The notes below the pieces were generated by a model. The model saw only the letters and a program-made list of their open reading frames with translations, was not told the DNA's origin and did no database searches. From NCBI GenBank assembly GCA_016630955.3, contig CM050002.1, positions 930,001 through 994,000 of the forward strand: a stretch of DNA of 64,000 bases, in the 5' to 3' direction. Shown here piece by piece: positions 42,744 through 54,029 of the stretch. The stretch's first letter is position 1; every line of letters starts with the position of its first letter. The stretch is from Didymella arachidicola (taxonomy: Eukaryota; Ascomycota; Dothideomycetes; Pleosporales; Didymellaceae). Both the position numbers and the translations under genes were made by a program.

Positions 42744-45700
42744 CTAAGCCCAGCTCAACGTCCAGCTGCCCTGCCACGCGCCACCGCTAGTCAGATCATT
42801 CAGATCGCAAAGCTTCAGCGTGCTCGCAGTCGCATTGTACGCGATCTTTGACTCATCAACAGTCAGATCATTCAGCTTGACCTGTGTCGGTGCGCTGTGG
42901 ACACCAAGAATAGTAACATTGCCCAAGACATTAGTGTCCTTGAAGTCGCCCTGAACATCAGCTTTCAGCGAGCCGCTCTGCGCCTTGAACGAGATATCCA
43001 ACGTGCTCTCCTGCTCGATGGACTCGCCATCGTCAACGTAGAGGGATCCGGATGCACTGCCATCCGCTGAAAGCGCAACGATAAGACCCCAAGGGTTCTT
43101 GCGCGACTCGGTCGTAGTGTACCCCGGTTCCTGCGTTGGGAGCACTGCGCCGCCGCGGATGTAAACGGGGATGTGACCCAGAGGAGCAGAAATAGTCGTG
43201 TTGACGCCGGCTTCAGCCTGCACCTTCTCGCCCGTGTACCAATCGTACCACCTTTCGCCGTCGACGAGACCAGGGAACACACCGCGGACAGTATCTGCTT
43301 GTGGCTCTAAAACAGGCGTGACGAGGATGTTGGGACCGAGCAGGAACTGCGTGTCGACACCTGCGAGCTGCGGCTCGTTGGGGAACTCCCACGCCAGCGC
43401 ACGCATGACCGTGGAGCCTGTTGTGTGCGCCTGGTGGAAGAGGGTGTACATGTACGGCAGGAGGGAGTACCGGATGTGCATCGCTGTTCGTGAAGCAGAA
43501 GCCACGCTTTCCCAGCGGTACGGCTCCTGGGATAATCCCGATAGGGTGTTGTGGTTGCGGTAGAAGGGGAAGAAGGCCGAGAGCTGCATCCAGCGCGCGC
43601 ATAGTTCCGCATCGGTGTTGCCGTTGAACCCGCTGTGAGTGTGTTAGCTGGTGTTCTTTTTTTCCTGCGACAAAGCGATGGGACTTACCAAGTGTCGACG
43701 CCGAACATGGGGACACCGTACAGCGAGAATGAGAGTGCCTGCGGGATGGAGGCGAACATGTAGAACCACTTCGACGCGTTGTCGCCGCCCCAGTGTCCTG
43801 CCCATTTACCGCTTCCGGCAAAGGTAGAGCGGCCGATGATAAAAGGCCGCTTGCCGGGGAAGACAGAGAGAAGACCCTGGTAAGTAGCATTGAGGATCTG
43901 GTGGCCCCAGAGGTTGTGGACATCGTACTCAACCATGCCGTTCTGGTGGGTTGCGTTGGGGCTCACAGCGTGAACAGCAAGATCGCCTTGAACGTTGTCA
44001 ATCACATAAGGCGGGTAGTTGATGTTTCTAACGCCCGGAGTAGGCGTGGTGCGAAGGTACTCGACAGCGACAGAGCTGGCAGCGGTCGCAGATGCAGCAG
44101 CGGCCTGGCTAGCCGAAAGAGAAGAAGCGATAGCAGCCTCTGTCGCATTGGTGATATTGAAGCCCTCAGGGTAATCGTAGATGACATTGCCGACCTCGCC
44201 TGGCAGCGAGAAAGGCGGGTGAACGGGGTTGAGCGTAACATTACCGGTACCGCAGGAACCGACACAGAACGACGAGACTTCAGACATGTCGATCCAGAAC
44301 CCACTGAAAGGAACGCTCTTGTGCCACTCGACCATCTCATCGACCCACCACGAAACACCGTTCGCGGACATCCAATCCGGGAAGACGGTGTACCCAGGCC
44401 ACACCGCACCGATGTACTGGCTACCATCAGGATTCTTGAGGAACACATCAGACCGATTACCCCGGTTGTAGACATCGTACGCATCACTAGCGTTCGTCGG
44501 ATTCGGGATATAAATCGCCGAATCCACAATAGGCACAAAATGCTGATTATTCCCATGCAACCAGTCGAAAAAATCCTTAACGCCCGAAGCAGGGAACGTA
44601 ACCGGATCCGTAGTGAAATCGCGATACTGATCCATGTAATCGATATCAAGCCAGATGGTCTCCATAGGAATACTGAAATTACGCAGCGTCTCGACAACCT
44701 CGCGGAGCTCGGTCCAGTTGCGATATCCCCAGCGGCACTGGTGGTAGCCAAAGGACCAGTACTGCTGCATGGCGGGCAGGCCAATGGCAGAGGTCTGGTA
44801 TTGCTTGGTGACGGCGGGCTGGGTGGGTCCGTCGAAGAAGAAGAGGTCGATGCTGCCTCCGAGACTCCTCCATGTGAGGTTTGTGGGCTGGAGAACGACT
44901 TCCATGCCGTGCGTGTTGCGAAGGTAGACGCCGTGGGAGTAGGACTTGAATCCGGAGCCCTTGTCGCCGGTGGGGTATTCACCGTTTCCGTCAACAATTT
45001 CGGATTGCTTGAGCGGCGTCTTGTTGTCGTTGCCACCGGCTGGGAAGTAGCGGGTTTCTAAGTAAAAGGGGTGGCTTCCGTAGATGTTGCGATCGATAGG
45101 GTCACCCACATCAGCAGCGTAGATGGTAGCCGTAAAATTGTTGTTCAGGCGAAGGCCGTGTATACGCTCACCAAGACCATAGAGATTATAGTCCTCGGGC
45201 AACGTGTTGACAAACTCGATGAGCTGATCCTCGTATACGAGATGCGTGCCTTTGGTAGTGAAAATAACATCTCCAGTAGACTGGCGAGCCACTGTAAACC
45301 AAAACGACGGATCATCGCCCCACGCAAACGCAAGATCGAGATCTTCGTGCGAGTCCTCCGCGTGAGGTCTAGGAACCAAGCTTTCGGGGACAATGTAGTG
45401 CGAGGAGTTGGAGGCATCCTGTTTGCGTCAGCTTTCGAATCACTTTGAACTCCTCGCGAGGAACGTACAAGGTAAGCTGGTTCGATGCTGACCGCCAATC
45501 GATCCTTTGACTGGTACTCAACCTTGAGGTTCAGCACATCAACATCGTTTCCATAGACATTGCAAGGCGCGCCCGCCAAGGTCAAAACAGCACTGATCCC
45601 ACCATCAGTCTCTTTCAAGTGCGACGCCTTGTACCCCGGGCAGACATCCTGAGCATTAACAGCTTGAGGATCCTGGATATTGGGGATAACATCCACCCCT

Positions 45701-46056
45701 TGATCCGCCGATGCCGGAATCGTAAACACAGGACGAAAAGACGTGGCTGTGCCAGCGAGCGTCGTGCTCCAGCCCGTAGCTGAAGTCGGCGTAGCCGTCT
45801 GAGCAGCCGCGGCCGCCACCAGCGCCGTCGCCATGGCCGAAGCCTTGAGAAAACCCTCGGGAGCCATATCTGCTTCTTTATTCAGTTCAGCCGCGTGCGG
45901 TGCCGGTGCCTTCTCAAACGAGCGCTGGAGATAGTAAATCGAGAAAACACCCAAGGTCGTAACTGCAACTGCTCTCTTCCACGGCAGCCCGGGACGCTTC
46001 AACTTATACCTCCAGCTGTGTCCCATCTCGACGGTTTTGGGCTGTTTGTTGACCAT
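42744..46056 (-). CDS. GH31 alpha-glucosidase
   Basis: Three exons, 46056-45469, 45418-43689 and 43632-42744, give 1068 residues. Junctions restore EPAYL|DASNSSHYIVPESL and MFGVDT|CGFNGNTDAEL, both classic GH31 sequences. The nucleophile region WIDMSEVSSF and the acid/base region GRSTFAGSGKWAGHWGGDN are intact. The enzyme releases glucose from the non-reducing ends of maltose, starch or related glucans. The start is uncertain. The first ATG (46056) adds 63 residues with a hydrophobic stretch (AVAVTTLGVFSIYYL). The ATG at 45867 instead begins a typical secretory signal (MAPEGFLKASAMATALVAAA). The mature enzyme is probably extracellular or wall-bound. Confidence 0.93.
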
Positions 46057-46853
46057 CCTCCGTTCCCCGCAGCCTGCGGCACACTTTATGACGGTGCGCG
46101 CAGGGAAGCGCGGCGGTGATGCACGAATGATGTCCAGTCCACATGATGCCCTTCCACACGCAGCGGTCGTGCCGACAACGGGCCAATCGGCGTCGGGCCG
46201 CCAGGTTGAACAGCGAGCACCGTTCCGTCGATTCTGGGCGCTAGAACGGGAGAGTACACGCGGGTTGACAGCTTAACCATACAAGACTTGTGTCGTGGGA
46301 GCTTGTTTCCGGGATGTCGCTGTTGCATCTCAACGTGCTTGAGCTGCGTGTAGTACAAGTGGAGTGCCCTATGTCTCCCGCATTTGGCACTCTGCGCCTC
46401 CGTCTTGCTTCCGGGGAAATCGACATTTGCTCAAGACATACGAGTTTGCAGTGCAGCAGGATGGCCTCGTCAAAGCTGATGTGGTTGTTATATTTGCGTT
46501 ATTCCCGCTTATTACCCCGAGTGTCAGACCACTCCTACAAATACAAGAGGCATGAGGCTCATGTGCGATCCACCCTCGCCATCGCGTCGTCGATCGATCA
46601 ACCGCCGGACAAGCTTCGCGCTCTCCAACATCCCGCAATCCCCACATCCGCACCTCCACATGTGCATCTTACGCCCGGCCCGTCAGCCATGGCTCCACGC
46701 CAACAAAACACCGCTAGAAAACAAGTAACGATTAGCCGAAAGTCGGAACGCCTGGTATATGTTCGAACAAAGGCAAGCACGTGCTCAGACGGCGCATAGT
46801 AAACAGGAAAGCAAAAACGTCTCAGTCGTATCGAGGCTCGAAGGTAATGGAGT
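46057..46853. other. Intergenic, no gene supported
   Basis: Overlapping frames occur on both strands (the largest is 169 codons at 46290-46799) but have no domain or promoter support. This is the probable promoter of the GH31 gene. Confidence 0.45.
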
Positions 46854-48794
46854 CTACGCAAGTGGAGAGTAGCTAGTCGGTCCACTCGCCAGTCTCTCGC
46901 GCTGGAACACTTCAAAAGAGTCCTCTGTGCCTTCGGCCGGCAAATACAATCCGTCGTCTGGCAGCCAACTCCTCGAAAAGCGGCTCTTTTGAGTCGTGGT
47001 GGTCAGCGTGCTTTGCGGTCGTGGTGCGCTCTGGCTTCTTGATTTATGAGCAGGGCTGTAGGCGGAGTTAAGGACGGAGTTCCGTGCGGTTGATCGTACG
47101 GTTTGCGAAGCTTGACTACCGTCTACTATGCTCGCACGCATTGAGCTGTACGTTGGGAATCGCGGAAGGGCTAGGTCCTCCTCGAGGATGTCGAGGTCAT
47201 CTTCGGGATACCAGCTGGCGAATCGCGAGTGTCGTTGTGAGTACGTTCCCGTCATCATGGTCGTTGTAGTCATCGTTGATGCCTCGCTCACTGGCCGGGT
47301 ATTGGGTAGGCTTGGTACTAGCTTCGACACCATACCTCCATTGGGCATCTGGTAAACGGTTGGAGATAAGCGAAAGTCGGGACTTGTCGGGCTTGGGAAT
47401 TGAGACTGTCTGGCAGAGTTTGGATGTAGGTGTGAGCTCGCTACAGGCGAAGGGAAAGCAGGAGAGAGCGGTTCGGGCATCAAGCTAGGGTCCACATCGG
47501 GAGGGTTCGAAAGTAGAGGATTTACGTCTCTTGCTGGATTCCGAGTCGGCAGCTCCGGCGTTTTGGGCTGTCCAACTGCCGGCATCTCGGACGATTCTTC
47601 AATGGCCGACTGGTCACCACTGATGATATCTTGGTACCAATCGTACGAACGAAAGCTGAAACTGGGGCTGGGAGGTGGAAGCTCGGGTAAGGCAAGACCG
47701 GTTTCCAGTTTTGCCAGAGCACTGCTTGTACGATCGTGACTTTGCGATGCGACGTGCATGCTGCCAGCATCCGATCTTGAGTTTCTGCTGGATTCGACCT
47801 GGTCACTGCCGTGAGGATAATTCTCCAATTCGTACTCCGAGCTCATCGCACTCCCTCTGCTTACGGTCTTGGTAATGGAAATACGGGGGTTATTTACTGG
47901 GACAGGAGGGAGGTACTCTTCGAAGCGATATTTTGGCGCGCGCTCCTGCGGCGTTGAGACAGGGCTTGGAGCATAAGCGGCGGCGTTGAAGGCAATGTCA
48001 TCGAAGATCATGCTCTTGTTGATGTTGACGTTGATCGCGTAGCGTGTCTCTCCGGACGGAGGTTCCGGAAGAGCCTTGTCAACAGGCGTTGGTGGCAATT
48101 CGTTATCTTGATCTGCTCCGTTCCCTCGCCTGTACTCTGCAATGTCCTTCTCGTCATCGAGGACTTTCCCTGGCGTTGTGTAGAACTCCGCAGGGAAACC
48201 GGGTGTTTGTCTTGTAAATGCGGCATGCTGTGGGCTGTTGGGCAAGGAGGCCACGAGAGTCCTTTGGTCGTTGTCTATCGTCCACTTTGTCGCACTCGAC
48301 GCCGATCGGTCGCGTGTTGTGGGCGGCGCTTCCGGTGATGTGGTGGGTTGTTGTCGACCCCGTCTGAATTTGAACCACCAGAACCCAGCACCTATCATTA
48401 ATAACACTAGTGCTACAACGCCCACTCCAATGCCAATGGCTGTGTTCGTCTCTAAGTGTGTTGTTGGTTCTGCGCCCAGGCTTCCAGCAGGTGCGAATGG
48501 CGCGGCTTGACTGATACTGGAGCAAGAACCGCTTGAGCAGACATCATTACCAACACAATCACTATTCGAAGCACAGGTGCGGCTAAATGCTGTGGATGTG
48601 GGTGTCGGCGTGGATGTGATTGCAGAGGCTTGTGAAGCAGGAGCTTCCGTAGACAATGTATCTGAAGTAATTGAAGCGGTCGCAGTCGGTGAAGGAGTCG
48701 CGATATCAATCTCGAGGGTAAAAGCGCGTCTTGCACTGGTAGAAATATCGCGCCGTGTACTGGTAGAGACGACGTGTCTGGTACTGGTAGACAT
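46854..48794 (-). CDS. Single-pass membrane protein with Ser/Thr-rich ectodomain
   Basis: 646 residues, one exon. The first 30 residues repeat Ser-Thr-Ser-Thr/Ala-Arg-Arg units. Up to ~110 the chain is Ser/Thr/Pro-rich and would be heavily O-mannosylated. A four-Cys motif, CASNSDCVGNDVCSSGSC, lies at about 75-92. A membrane span (AIGIGVGVVALVLLMIGAGFWWF) sits at about 118-140 and is followed by the basic stop signal KFRRGR. The cytosolic tail of ~500 residues is disordered. This resembles wall-stress sensor-like or receptor-like fungal membrane proteins, without a known domain. No signal peptide follows the chosen ATG, so a first exon may be missing or the span may act as signal anchor. Confidence 0.72.
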   Translation of the reverse strand: MSTSTRHVVSTSTRRDISTSARRAFTLEIDIATPSPTATASITSDTLSTEAPASQASAITSTPTPTSTAFSRTCASNSDCVGNDVCSSGSCSSISQAAPFAPAGSLGAEPTTHLETNTAIGIGVGVVALVLLMIGAGFWWFKFRRGRQQPTTSPEAPPTTRDRSASSATKWTIDNDQRTLVASLPNSPQHAAFTRQTPGFPAEFYTTPGKVLDDEKDIAEYRRGNGADQDNELPPTPVDKALPEPPSGETRYAINVNINKSMIFDDIAFNAAAYAPSPVSTPQERAPKYRFEEYLPPVPVNNPRISITKTVSRGSAMSSEYELENYPHGSDQVESSRNSRSDAGSMHVASQSHDRTSSALAKLETGLALPELPPPSPSFSFRSYDWYQDIISGDQSAIEESSEMPAVGQPKTPELPTRNPARDVNPLLSNPPDVDPSLMPEPLSPAFPSPVASSHLHPNSARQSQFPSPTSPDFRLSPTVYQMPNGGMVSKLVPSLPNTRPVSEASTMTTTTMMTGTYSQRHSRFASWYPEDDLDILEEDLALPRFPTYSSMRASIVDGSQASQTVRSTARNSVLNSAYSPAHKSRSQSAPRPQSTLTTTTQKSRFSRSWLPDDGLYLPAEGTEDSFEVFQRERLASGPTSYSPLA

Positions 48795-49455
48795 TATGAT
48801 TGAAAGAACGCAAAGAAAAGAACGTAGTGGTTTGAGTACTACACGTCGGGGGGTTAGCTAGCTTCTTCCACGCCTGGACGTCAAGAGCATACATGAATAT
48901 AAAGATCGTTTCGAACGCTTGTAAGTCTGTTAACGAAAGTATGCGATGTCCAAAGGCATCAGATTATGGGGTCGAGAAAGGTCCTCACTGCAAACACTGC
49001 CTTGCCACAACATCGCGTCCGAAACGGGGGTCTCCCACGTTATTGTACCGGTGACTAGAAGGCGGATACTTTATTGGGAGTAGCCGTAAGTAGATCCGTC
49101 TGAACTTGGTGGTTTGATGTTGCGCTAGCCTTGCGCCATCGTCGCATCGTTGCAAACTTTCCACCAAAATCGACTATTCGAGGCAAGTAACAGCGGCCTC
49201 AGGACAAAAAAAGCTCGAGGGAAATGAGGTGGACCTAACGGTGAAGATGTTGCGCATTAGCAGCGCGAGCGCGCTCTAATCGCGAACACATGTGCGCGTG
49301 CAGAGGCGATTCATGTTGTTGACATGGTGCTCCGGATACAGGCAACCGACCGCGTAGGATCAGCGTGTCGTCCGTAAAAGGTCGAGTCGAATACGCTAAA
49401 GTTCGTGCCTGATACCGCGAAGTGGTTTCAGGAGGTGAGCCTGGTAGTAGAGCCG
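48795..49455. other. Intergenic
   Basis: Upstream region of the membrane-protein gene and 3' region of the peroxiredoxin gene. No feature is recognised. Confidence 0.5.
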
Positions 49456-50062
49456 CTAGTTCCTCTGCGCCAGCCACACGACCACCTCCTTGGCATTTGC
49501 GTCTGGAGGGAAGACCGGATACCAGACCTTGATAATCCGGCCGTCCTCGACAGCGATCGCAAGTCGTTTGATGAGCTTTTTACCTTGCCATTCGAACGTG
49601 GGTAGTTTCAAGGCTTTGGTGAATGAAAGATCGGCGTCAGACAATAGCTCGTACGGGAGATGCACCCGAGCCTTGACCTCGGCTTGGTATGGGGTATCCT
49701 GGGTGGAAACGCCAAAAATGGTATTCACGCCTCTGTGGCGCAGCTCGCTCATTTCATCGCGAAAGCTGCAGGCTTGAGGCGTGCAGCCTCGTGCACCGGG
49801 GATCGCGTTCCACTCATCTGGTATCTGTTCGCCTGGAGCGCCTGTTCGCGGGTAGCAGAAGATAATGGCGAGCCCTGCGAGCTTCGACACATCCACCTTG
49901 TCGCCGGAAGTGGACGGTAAGGAGACGGACGGAATCTTGGAACCGTCCAGATGTTTACATGCGCCGTCGTCTTGAGGAACAGGCAGATCGCTTGGGAAGG
50001 ACGTGTCTGCTGTCGTTAGCTCCAAGTGCGCGGCATGCAGCATGAAACAACTGACTGGCCAT
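49456..50062 (-). CDS. PrxQ/BCP-type peroxiredoxin
   Basis: The preferred model has a 7-nt first exon (50062-50056) and a second exon (50006-49456), giving 185 residues that begin MANTSFPSDLPVPQDDGAC. The 49-nt intron has GTCAGT, GCTAAC and CAGCAG. Reading without splicing from ATG 50043 is also open (195 residues) but less natural. The active site is in GARGCTPQACSFRDE: the peroxidatic Cys and a resolving Cys five positions later, as in PrxQ/BCP and yeast Dot5. A preceding YPRTGAPGE and a ~16-residue insert are typical of fungal members. It reduces hydrogen peroxide and alkyl peroxides with thioredoxin. It is divergently arranged with the AIF-like gene. Confidence 0.85.
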
Positions 50063-50430
50063 CGTGAGCGTGCTACCGCCGACTGTCACCCGCATGTCAC
50101 CGCTGTCACACCGTCGAAGAGTCCTGCGGATGGAAGTGGTTTCGCAGCCGCTAAAATCCGGGGCAAACAAAAACGCCTGGAACAGCTGTTGACGACACGA
50201 TAATTGAGAGACTCGATGTTCGGGACTGTAAACGTCACTCGGCTCGACGCGTTCCTCCCTTATCGATTGCCGGAGACGCGGTCGTGCTTGCACTTCATGA
50301 TGTCACCTCAGCAAATCAAGTCGCAATGGAATAAGCGTGGTCAGCAGCCCCGCGATTTGCCAGCAAGTTACTGCGGAGCTCATATACACAGTACCGCCGA
50401 CAGCCCCCAGTACACGCAATACACCGTTTA
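50063..50430. promoter_or_regulatory. Shared divergent promoter of peroxiredoxin and AIF-like genes
   Basis: The two start codons point away from each other with 368 bp between them. No ORF of note lies inside. Both products act in redox metabolism, which makes shared control plausible. No specific factor site could be assigned by eye. Confidence 0.5.
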
Positions 50431-52417
50431 ATGCAGTCACTACGTCTTCTACGGCCTCTTCGAACTTCGTTACAGCTTCAGTACAAGGCACAATCTAATA
50501 CAACCTATATCCAAAGAACTGCATTCAGCACCACTTTCACAACTATGGCGCAAGAATTCAAGCTCAAGGACGTCACGTCCCTGCAATTGAAGAACGGCGA
50601 GAAGAAGGAAGTCGAGGTTGAGGGTGTCGAGGGTGGCAAGATCCTGCTGCTGAAGGTACAGGACAAGGTTCATGCCACCTCACCCACTTGCACACATTAC
50701 GGCGCGCCGCTTGCGAAGGGTGTGCTCACACCAGACGGCCGCTTGACGTGTCCATGGCACGGAGGTGCGTAGTGCTCACAGATCTTGAAAGCGATACATT
50801 GACATGGCACAGCTTGCTTCAATGTTTCCACCGGTGACGTCGAGGAAGCCCCGGCTCTGGACCCTATTTCCAAGTACGAAGTCTTCGAACGCGATGGAGC
50901 TGTCTTCGTCAAGACCGATGAGGCCACATTGAAGGCTTCTAGAAGGAGTCTGAACCTCAAGTGCTCATCAGTGAGCGACGAGAAGGTCCTCGTCATCGGA
51001 GGGTATGTATATCCTGTCACATCGTGTCGACACGCGCTTACCCAAGCAGTGGCTCCGGAACCCTCGGTGCCGTTGAAGGGCTCCGCGGTGGAGGCTACAC
51101 GGGCCAGATCACAGTCATTTCGAAGGAGGGCTACCAGCCCATCGACCGAACGAAGCTCTCCAAGGCGCTTCTTGCCGACTTGAGCAAAGCTGCATGGAGG
51201 TCGAAGGACTTTTACAAGGATGCATCCATCGAGTTTGTCGAGGATGAGGCCAAGAGCGTTGATTTCTCGGGCAAGAAGGTGGAGACGAAATCCGGCAAGT
51301 CGTACGAGTACTCGAAACTCGTGTTGGCCACGGGCGGCACACCCAACTTTCTGCCCCTCGAGGGTCTCAAGGGTGACTTGGGCAACACATTCTTGCTGCG
51401 TACGTTGCCAGACGCACAGAACATCCTGAAGGCCGTCGGTGACAACGGCAAGAAGATTGTCGTCGTCGGTAGCTCTTTCATTGGCATGGAAGTTGGCAAT
51501 TGCCTCGCTGGCATGAAGAACGACGTTACTGTTGTCGGTATGGAAGAAGAGCCTGTGAGTAAAGAAAACCATGAGTTTCACTGACAACAGACTAACATTA
51601 ACAGATGGAGCGTGTCATGGGCAAGAAGGTAGGAAAGATCTTCCGTGGCCTGCTTGAGAAGAACGGGGTCAAGTTCAAGATGGGCGCCAGTGTGGAGAAG
51701 GCAACACCATCCAAGAGCGACTCGTCCAAGGTCGGAGCTGTGCACCTCAAGGACGGCACCACGCTCGAGGCCGACCTCGTCATCGAGGGCGTAGGCGTCA
51801 AGCCCGCAACAGAGTACCTGAGAGACAACTCCAGCATTCAGCTGGAGAAGGACGGGTCTCTCAGGACCAACGAGGCCTTTGAGGTGCAGGGACTGAAGGA
51901 CGTCTTCGCCATTGGCGACATTGCAACGTACCCCTACCACGGACCCGGAGGCAACGGCAAACCGGTTCGCATCGAGCACTGGAACGTTGCACAGAACGCC
52001 GGGCGCTCGGTTGCGCAGTCGATCAACGAGCCTGGGTCCAAGGCCAAGGCGTTCATACCTGTCTTCTGGTCAGCGCTGGGGTCGCAACTGCGATACTGCG
52101 GTAACACAGTCAACGGGTACGACGATGTGGTGCTGCAGGGAGATGTCGAGAAGCCGTCGTTTGTGGCCTACTACACGAGCGGAGATGAGGTGGTTGCGGT
52201 GGCCTCGATGATGAAGGATCCTTACATGACGCAGGTACGTCAGTCATTTGGACTGCATTGTTTGTCCTGTGGACAAGAAGCGGCTTTTGTCAAGTGCCAT
52301 GCTAACGTATCACAGAGCGCGGAGCTGATGCGGAGAGGCAAGATGCCAGGCAAGAAGGAGCTTCAAAACGGCAAGGACATTCTGGATATTGGGCTCCCAA
52401 GCGAGATCAAGATCTGA
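50431..52417 (+). CDS. AIF-like oxidoreductase with N-terminal Rieske domain, mitochondrial
   Basis: Five exons: 50431-50764, 50813-51002, 51050-51554, 51605-52234 and 52316-52417, giving 586 residues. Residues 1-38 are Arg/Ser/Thr-rich without acids, a likely mitochondrial targeting peptide. A Rieske [2Fe-2S] domain follows, with CTH at 87-89 and CPWH at 107-110. The pyridine-nucleotide oxidoreductase part has the FAD loop VIGGGSGTLGAVEG, restored by splicing, then the NAD(P)H loop VVVGSSFIGMEVGN and VFAIGDIATYP. The layout matches human AIFM3/AIFL and fungal Nfrl-like proteins. The last intron (52235-52315) is 81 nt and could be read through in frame. A second ATG at 50545 would give a cytosolic form. 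Confidence 0.9.
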
Positions 52418-54029
52418 GAAGCGTAATACCATGGAAACGCGGCGGTGGTTGTGCGGCATCGCATAGGGCAGGGGAATACACAGCCGTTCAGGCGAGAGAA
52501 ATGAGATGAGATGGCTCGTTCGCTCAACAAGTGTTTTGTGTGACGTCGGCACGAACTCGCCCTCGCCGTGTTAACCACGCATCCCAGTGCTATAAGACAT
52601 TTGTACGATGCACAGCTTTGGTCGCGAGCGGCGAGCGCGAAGATGGTCGTCGGTCAGCGCTGGGCAGCAAGGCCAAGCGGGAAGGAGTGGGCCAGGTGAC
52701 ACACGGCAAGGGCGATCCAAGCGCCGTCCAATTTCCGAAGAGAAGCAGCAGGTGGGAGGCATCGCGCGGGTCAGGCGGGGCTGCGTCATTGTCATGACAG
52801 GTTGGGCTGGAGACGATTGTTTTTCTTTTGTGACAGCATGGAGGTGATGTTTTGACGGCTGCTGTCGGTCTGCTCTTGGGAGAGCCGTCGAGAGGGTTTC
52901 GAGTCATGGTGCTGGGCGGGAGGTGATTGGGTCGAGACGCGAGCCGACGGGAGCCATGCAGGGCGCTTCTCCTTGCAGGCTCGCGGCTGAGACACGGTGA
53001 CGGACAGTCTGCAGACAATCGCGAGTCGATGGTCAGTGGGGGCGCGCGCGGTGGGCTCAGGGGCAGCAGCGCCGGTGTCAGCGTCGCAGAGGCAGAACGT
53101 GTCACGTCATGGTATGCAGAGCAGAAGCAAGTGGGAACGCGGTGGTGGTCGTCGTCACAGCACGAGGAGCGCGTAGTCGGCGTAGTGCCGCATGAAGTGC
53201 AATTTGCGCACTGGACAGGCCGTCGCTGTCTCACGACGGGCGCAACCCTGCCGTTCATCTGGCGCGGCGGCGAAGGGCGATGGCAAGAGGGGAGCATGGT
53301 GCAGCGCAGCGCGTGCGTGCCTGGGGAAGGGCAGCGGCGGTGCGCATGCTCGCCAGGACAGACCCGGCGGTGGAGATTGTGTGGGAGGCAGGCGGCGGCG
53401 ATGCTGGGAAACGCGATGTTTATGTGCGGGTGTTGTTAGGCCGAGGGGCGGTGGATGCTCTCCTTTCCTGCCAGCCCAGCCGTCAAGCGGCCGCAGGCTC
53501 AATCTCGTTAGATACGACTGGCCCCAGCCGCGCCTGACGACTGTCTGCGCTGCATTCGCTCACTTCCTCCACGCACGCCGTGAACTCGCCGGGTCCTCTG
53601 TCGAGCGTCGAAGCCCGCATCTGAGCTGCCTGCCTGTCTGCCTGCCTGTCTGCCTGTACCTGCGCTGTCCGCGTCGCGACGATCCACGGTTGCGCTCTGC
53701 AGCGTCCGGCTCCCACGTGCAAGCGTTCTGCAGCGTCCAGCGGGCCGGCCAATCGCCCAGCCCGCCGTCCTCGCAGCGCGACCGCGCCCGACCGCGACCC
53801 GCTCGCCGTCAACACCAGGCCAGACAACACCCAAGGCTGTGCCAGCGGCCATCGCCTGCCCGCACCGCATCGCCGCCTCGCCGCCCCGCCGCCTCTGTGA
53901 CGGTCCACGCCGACAGTCGACAGCCGACGGTCCTGCGCCGCGCCTTCTGTGCTGCCCACCCCCGCGTCGCCCACATCCACGTCCACGTCCCCGTCCGCCC
54001 GCGGCCCCGACACGGCTCCCTCGCAGAGC
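52418..54029. other. Intergenic, G/C-rich upstream region of the kinase gene
   Basis: Very GC-rich, so many long chance frames appear on both strands. CCTGTCTG-type repeats occur near 53628-53657. It probably holds a long 5' leader for the gene at 54030. No independent gene is supported. Confidence 0.5.
53627..53660. repeat. CCTG/TCTG microsatellite
   Basis: Short tandem units of GCCTGCCTGTCT repeat here in the presumed leader of the kinase gene. Confidence 0.7.

Noticed and set aside
43793..45061. 422-codon plus-strand frame inside the alpha-glucosidase gene
   Set aside because: Antisense to a strongly supported GH31 exon and lacks any domain.
46290..46799. 169-codon plus-strand frame
   Set aside because: Lies in the presumed GH31 promoter and has no recognisable domain.
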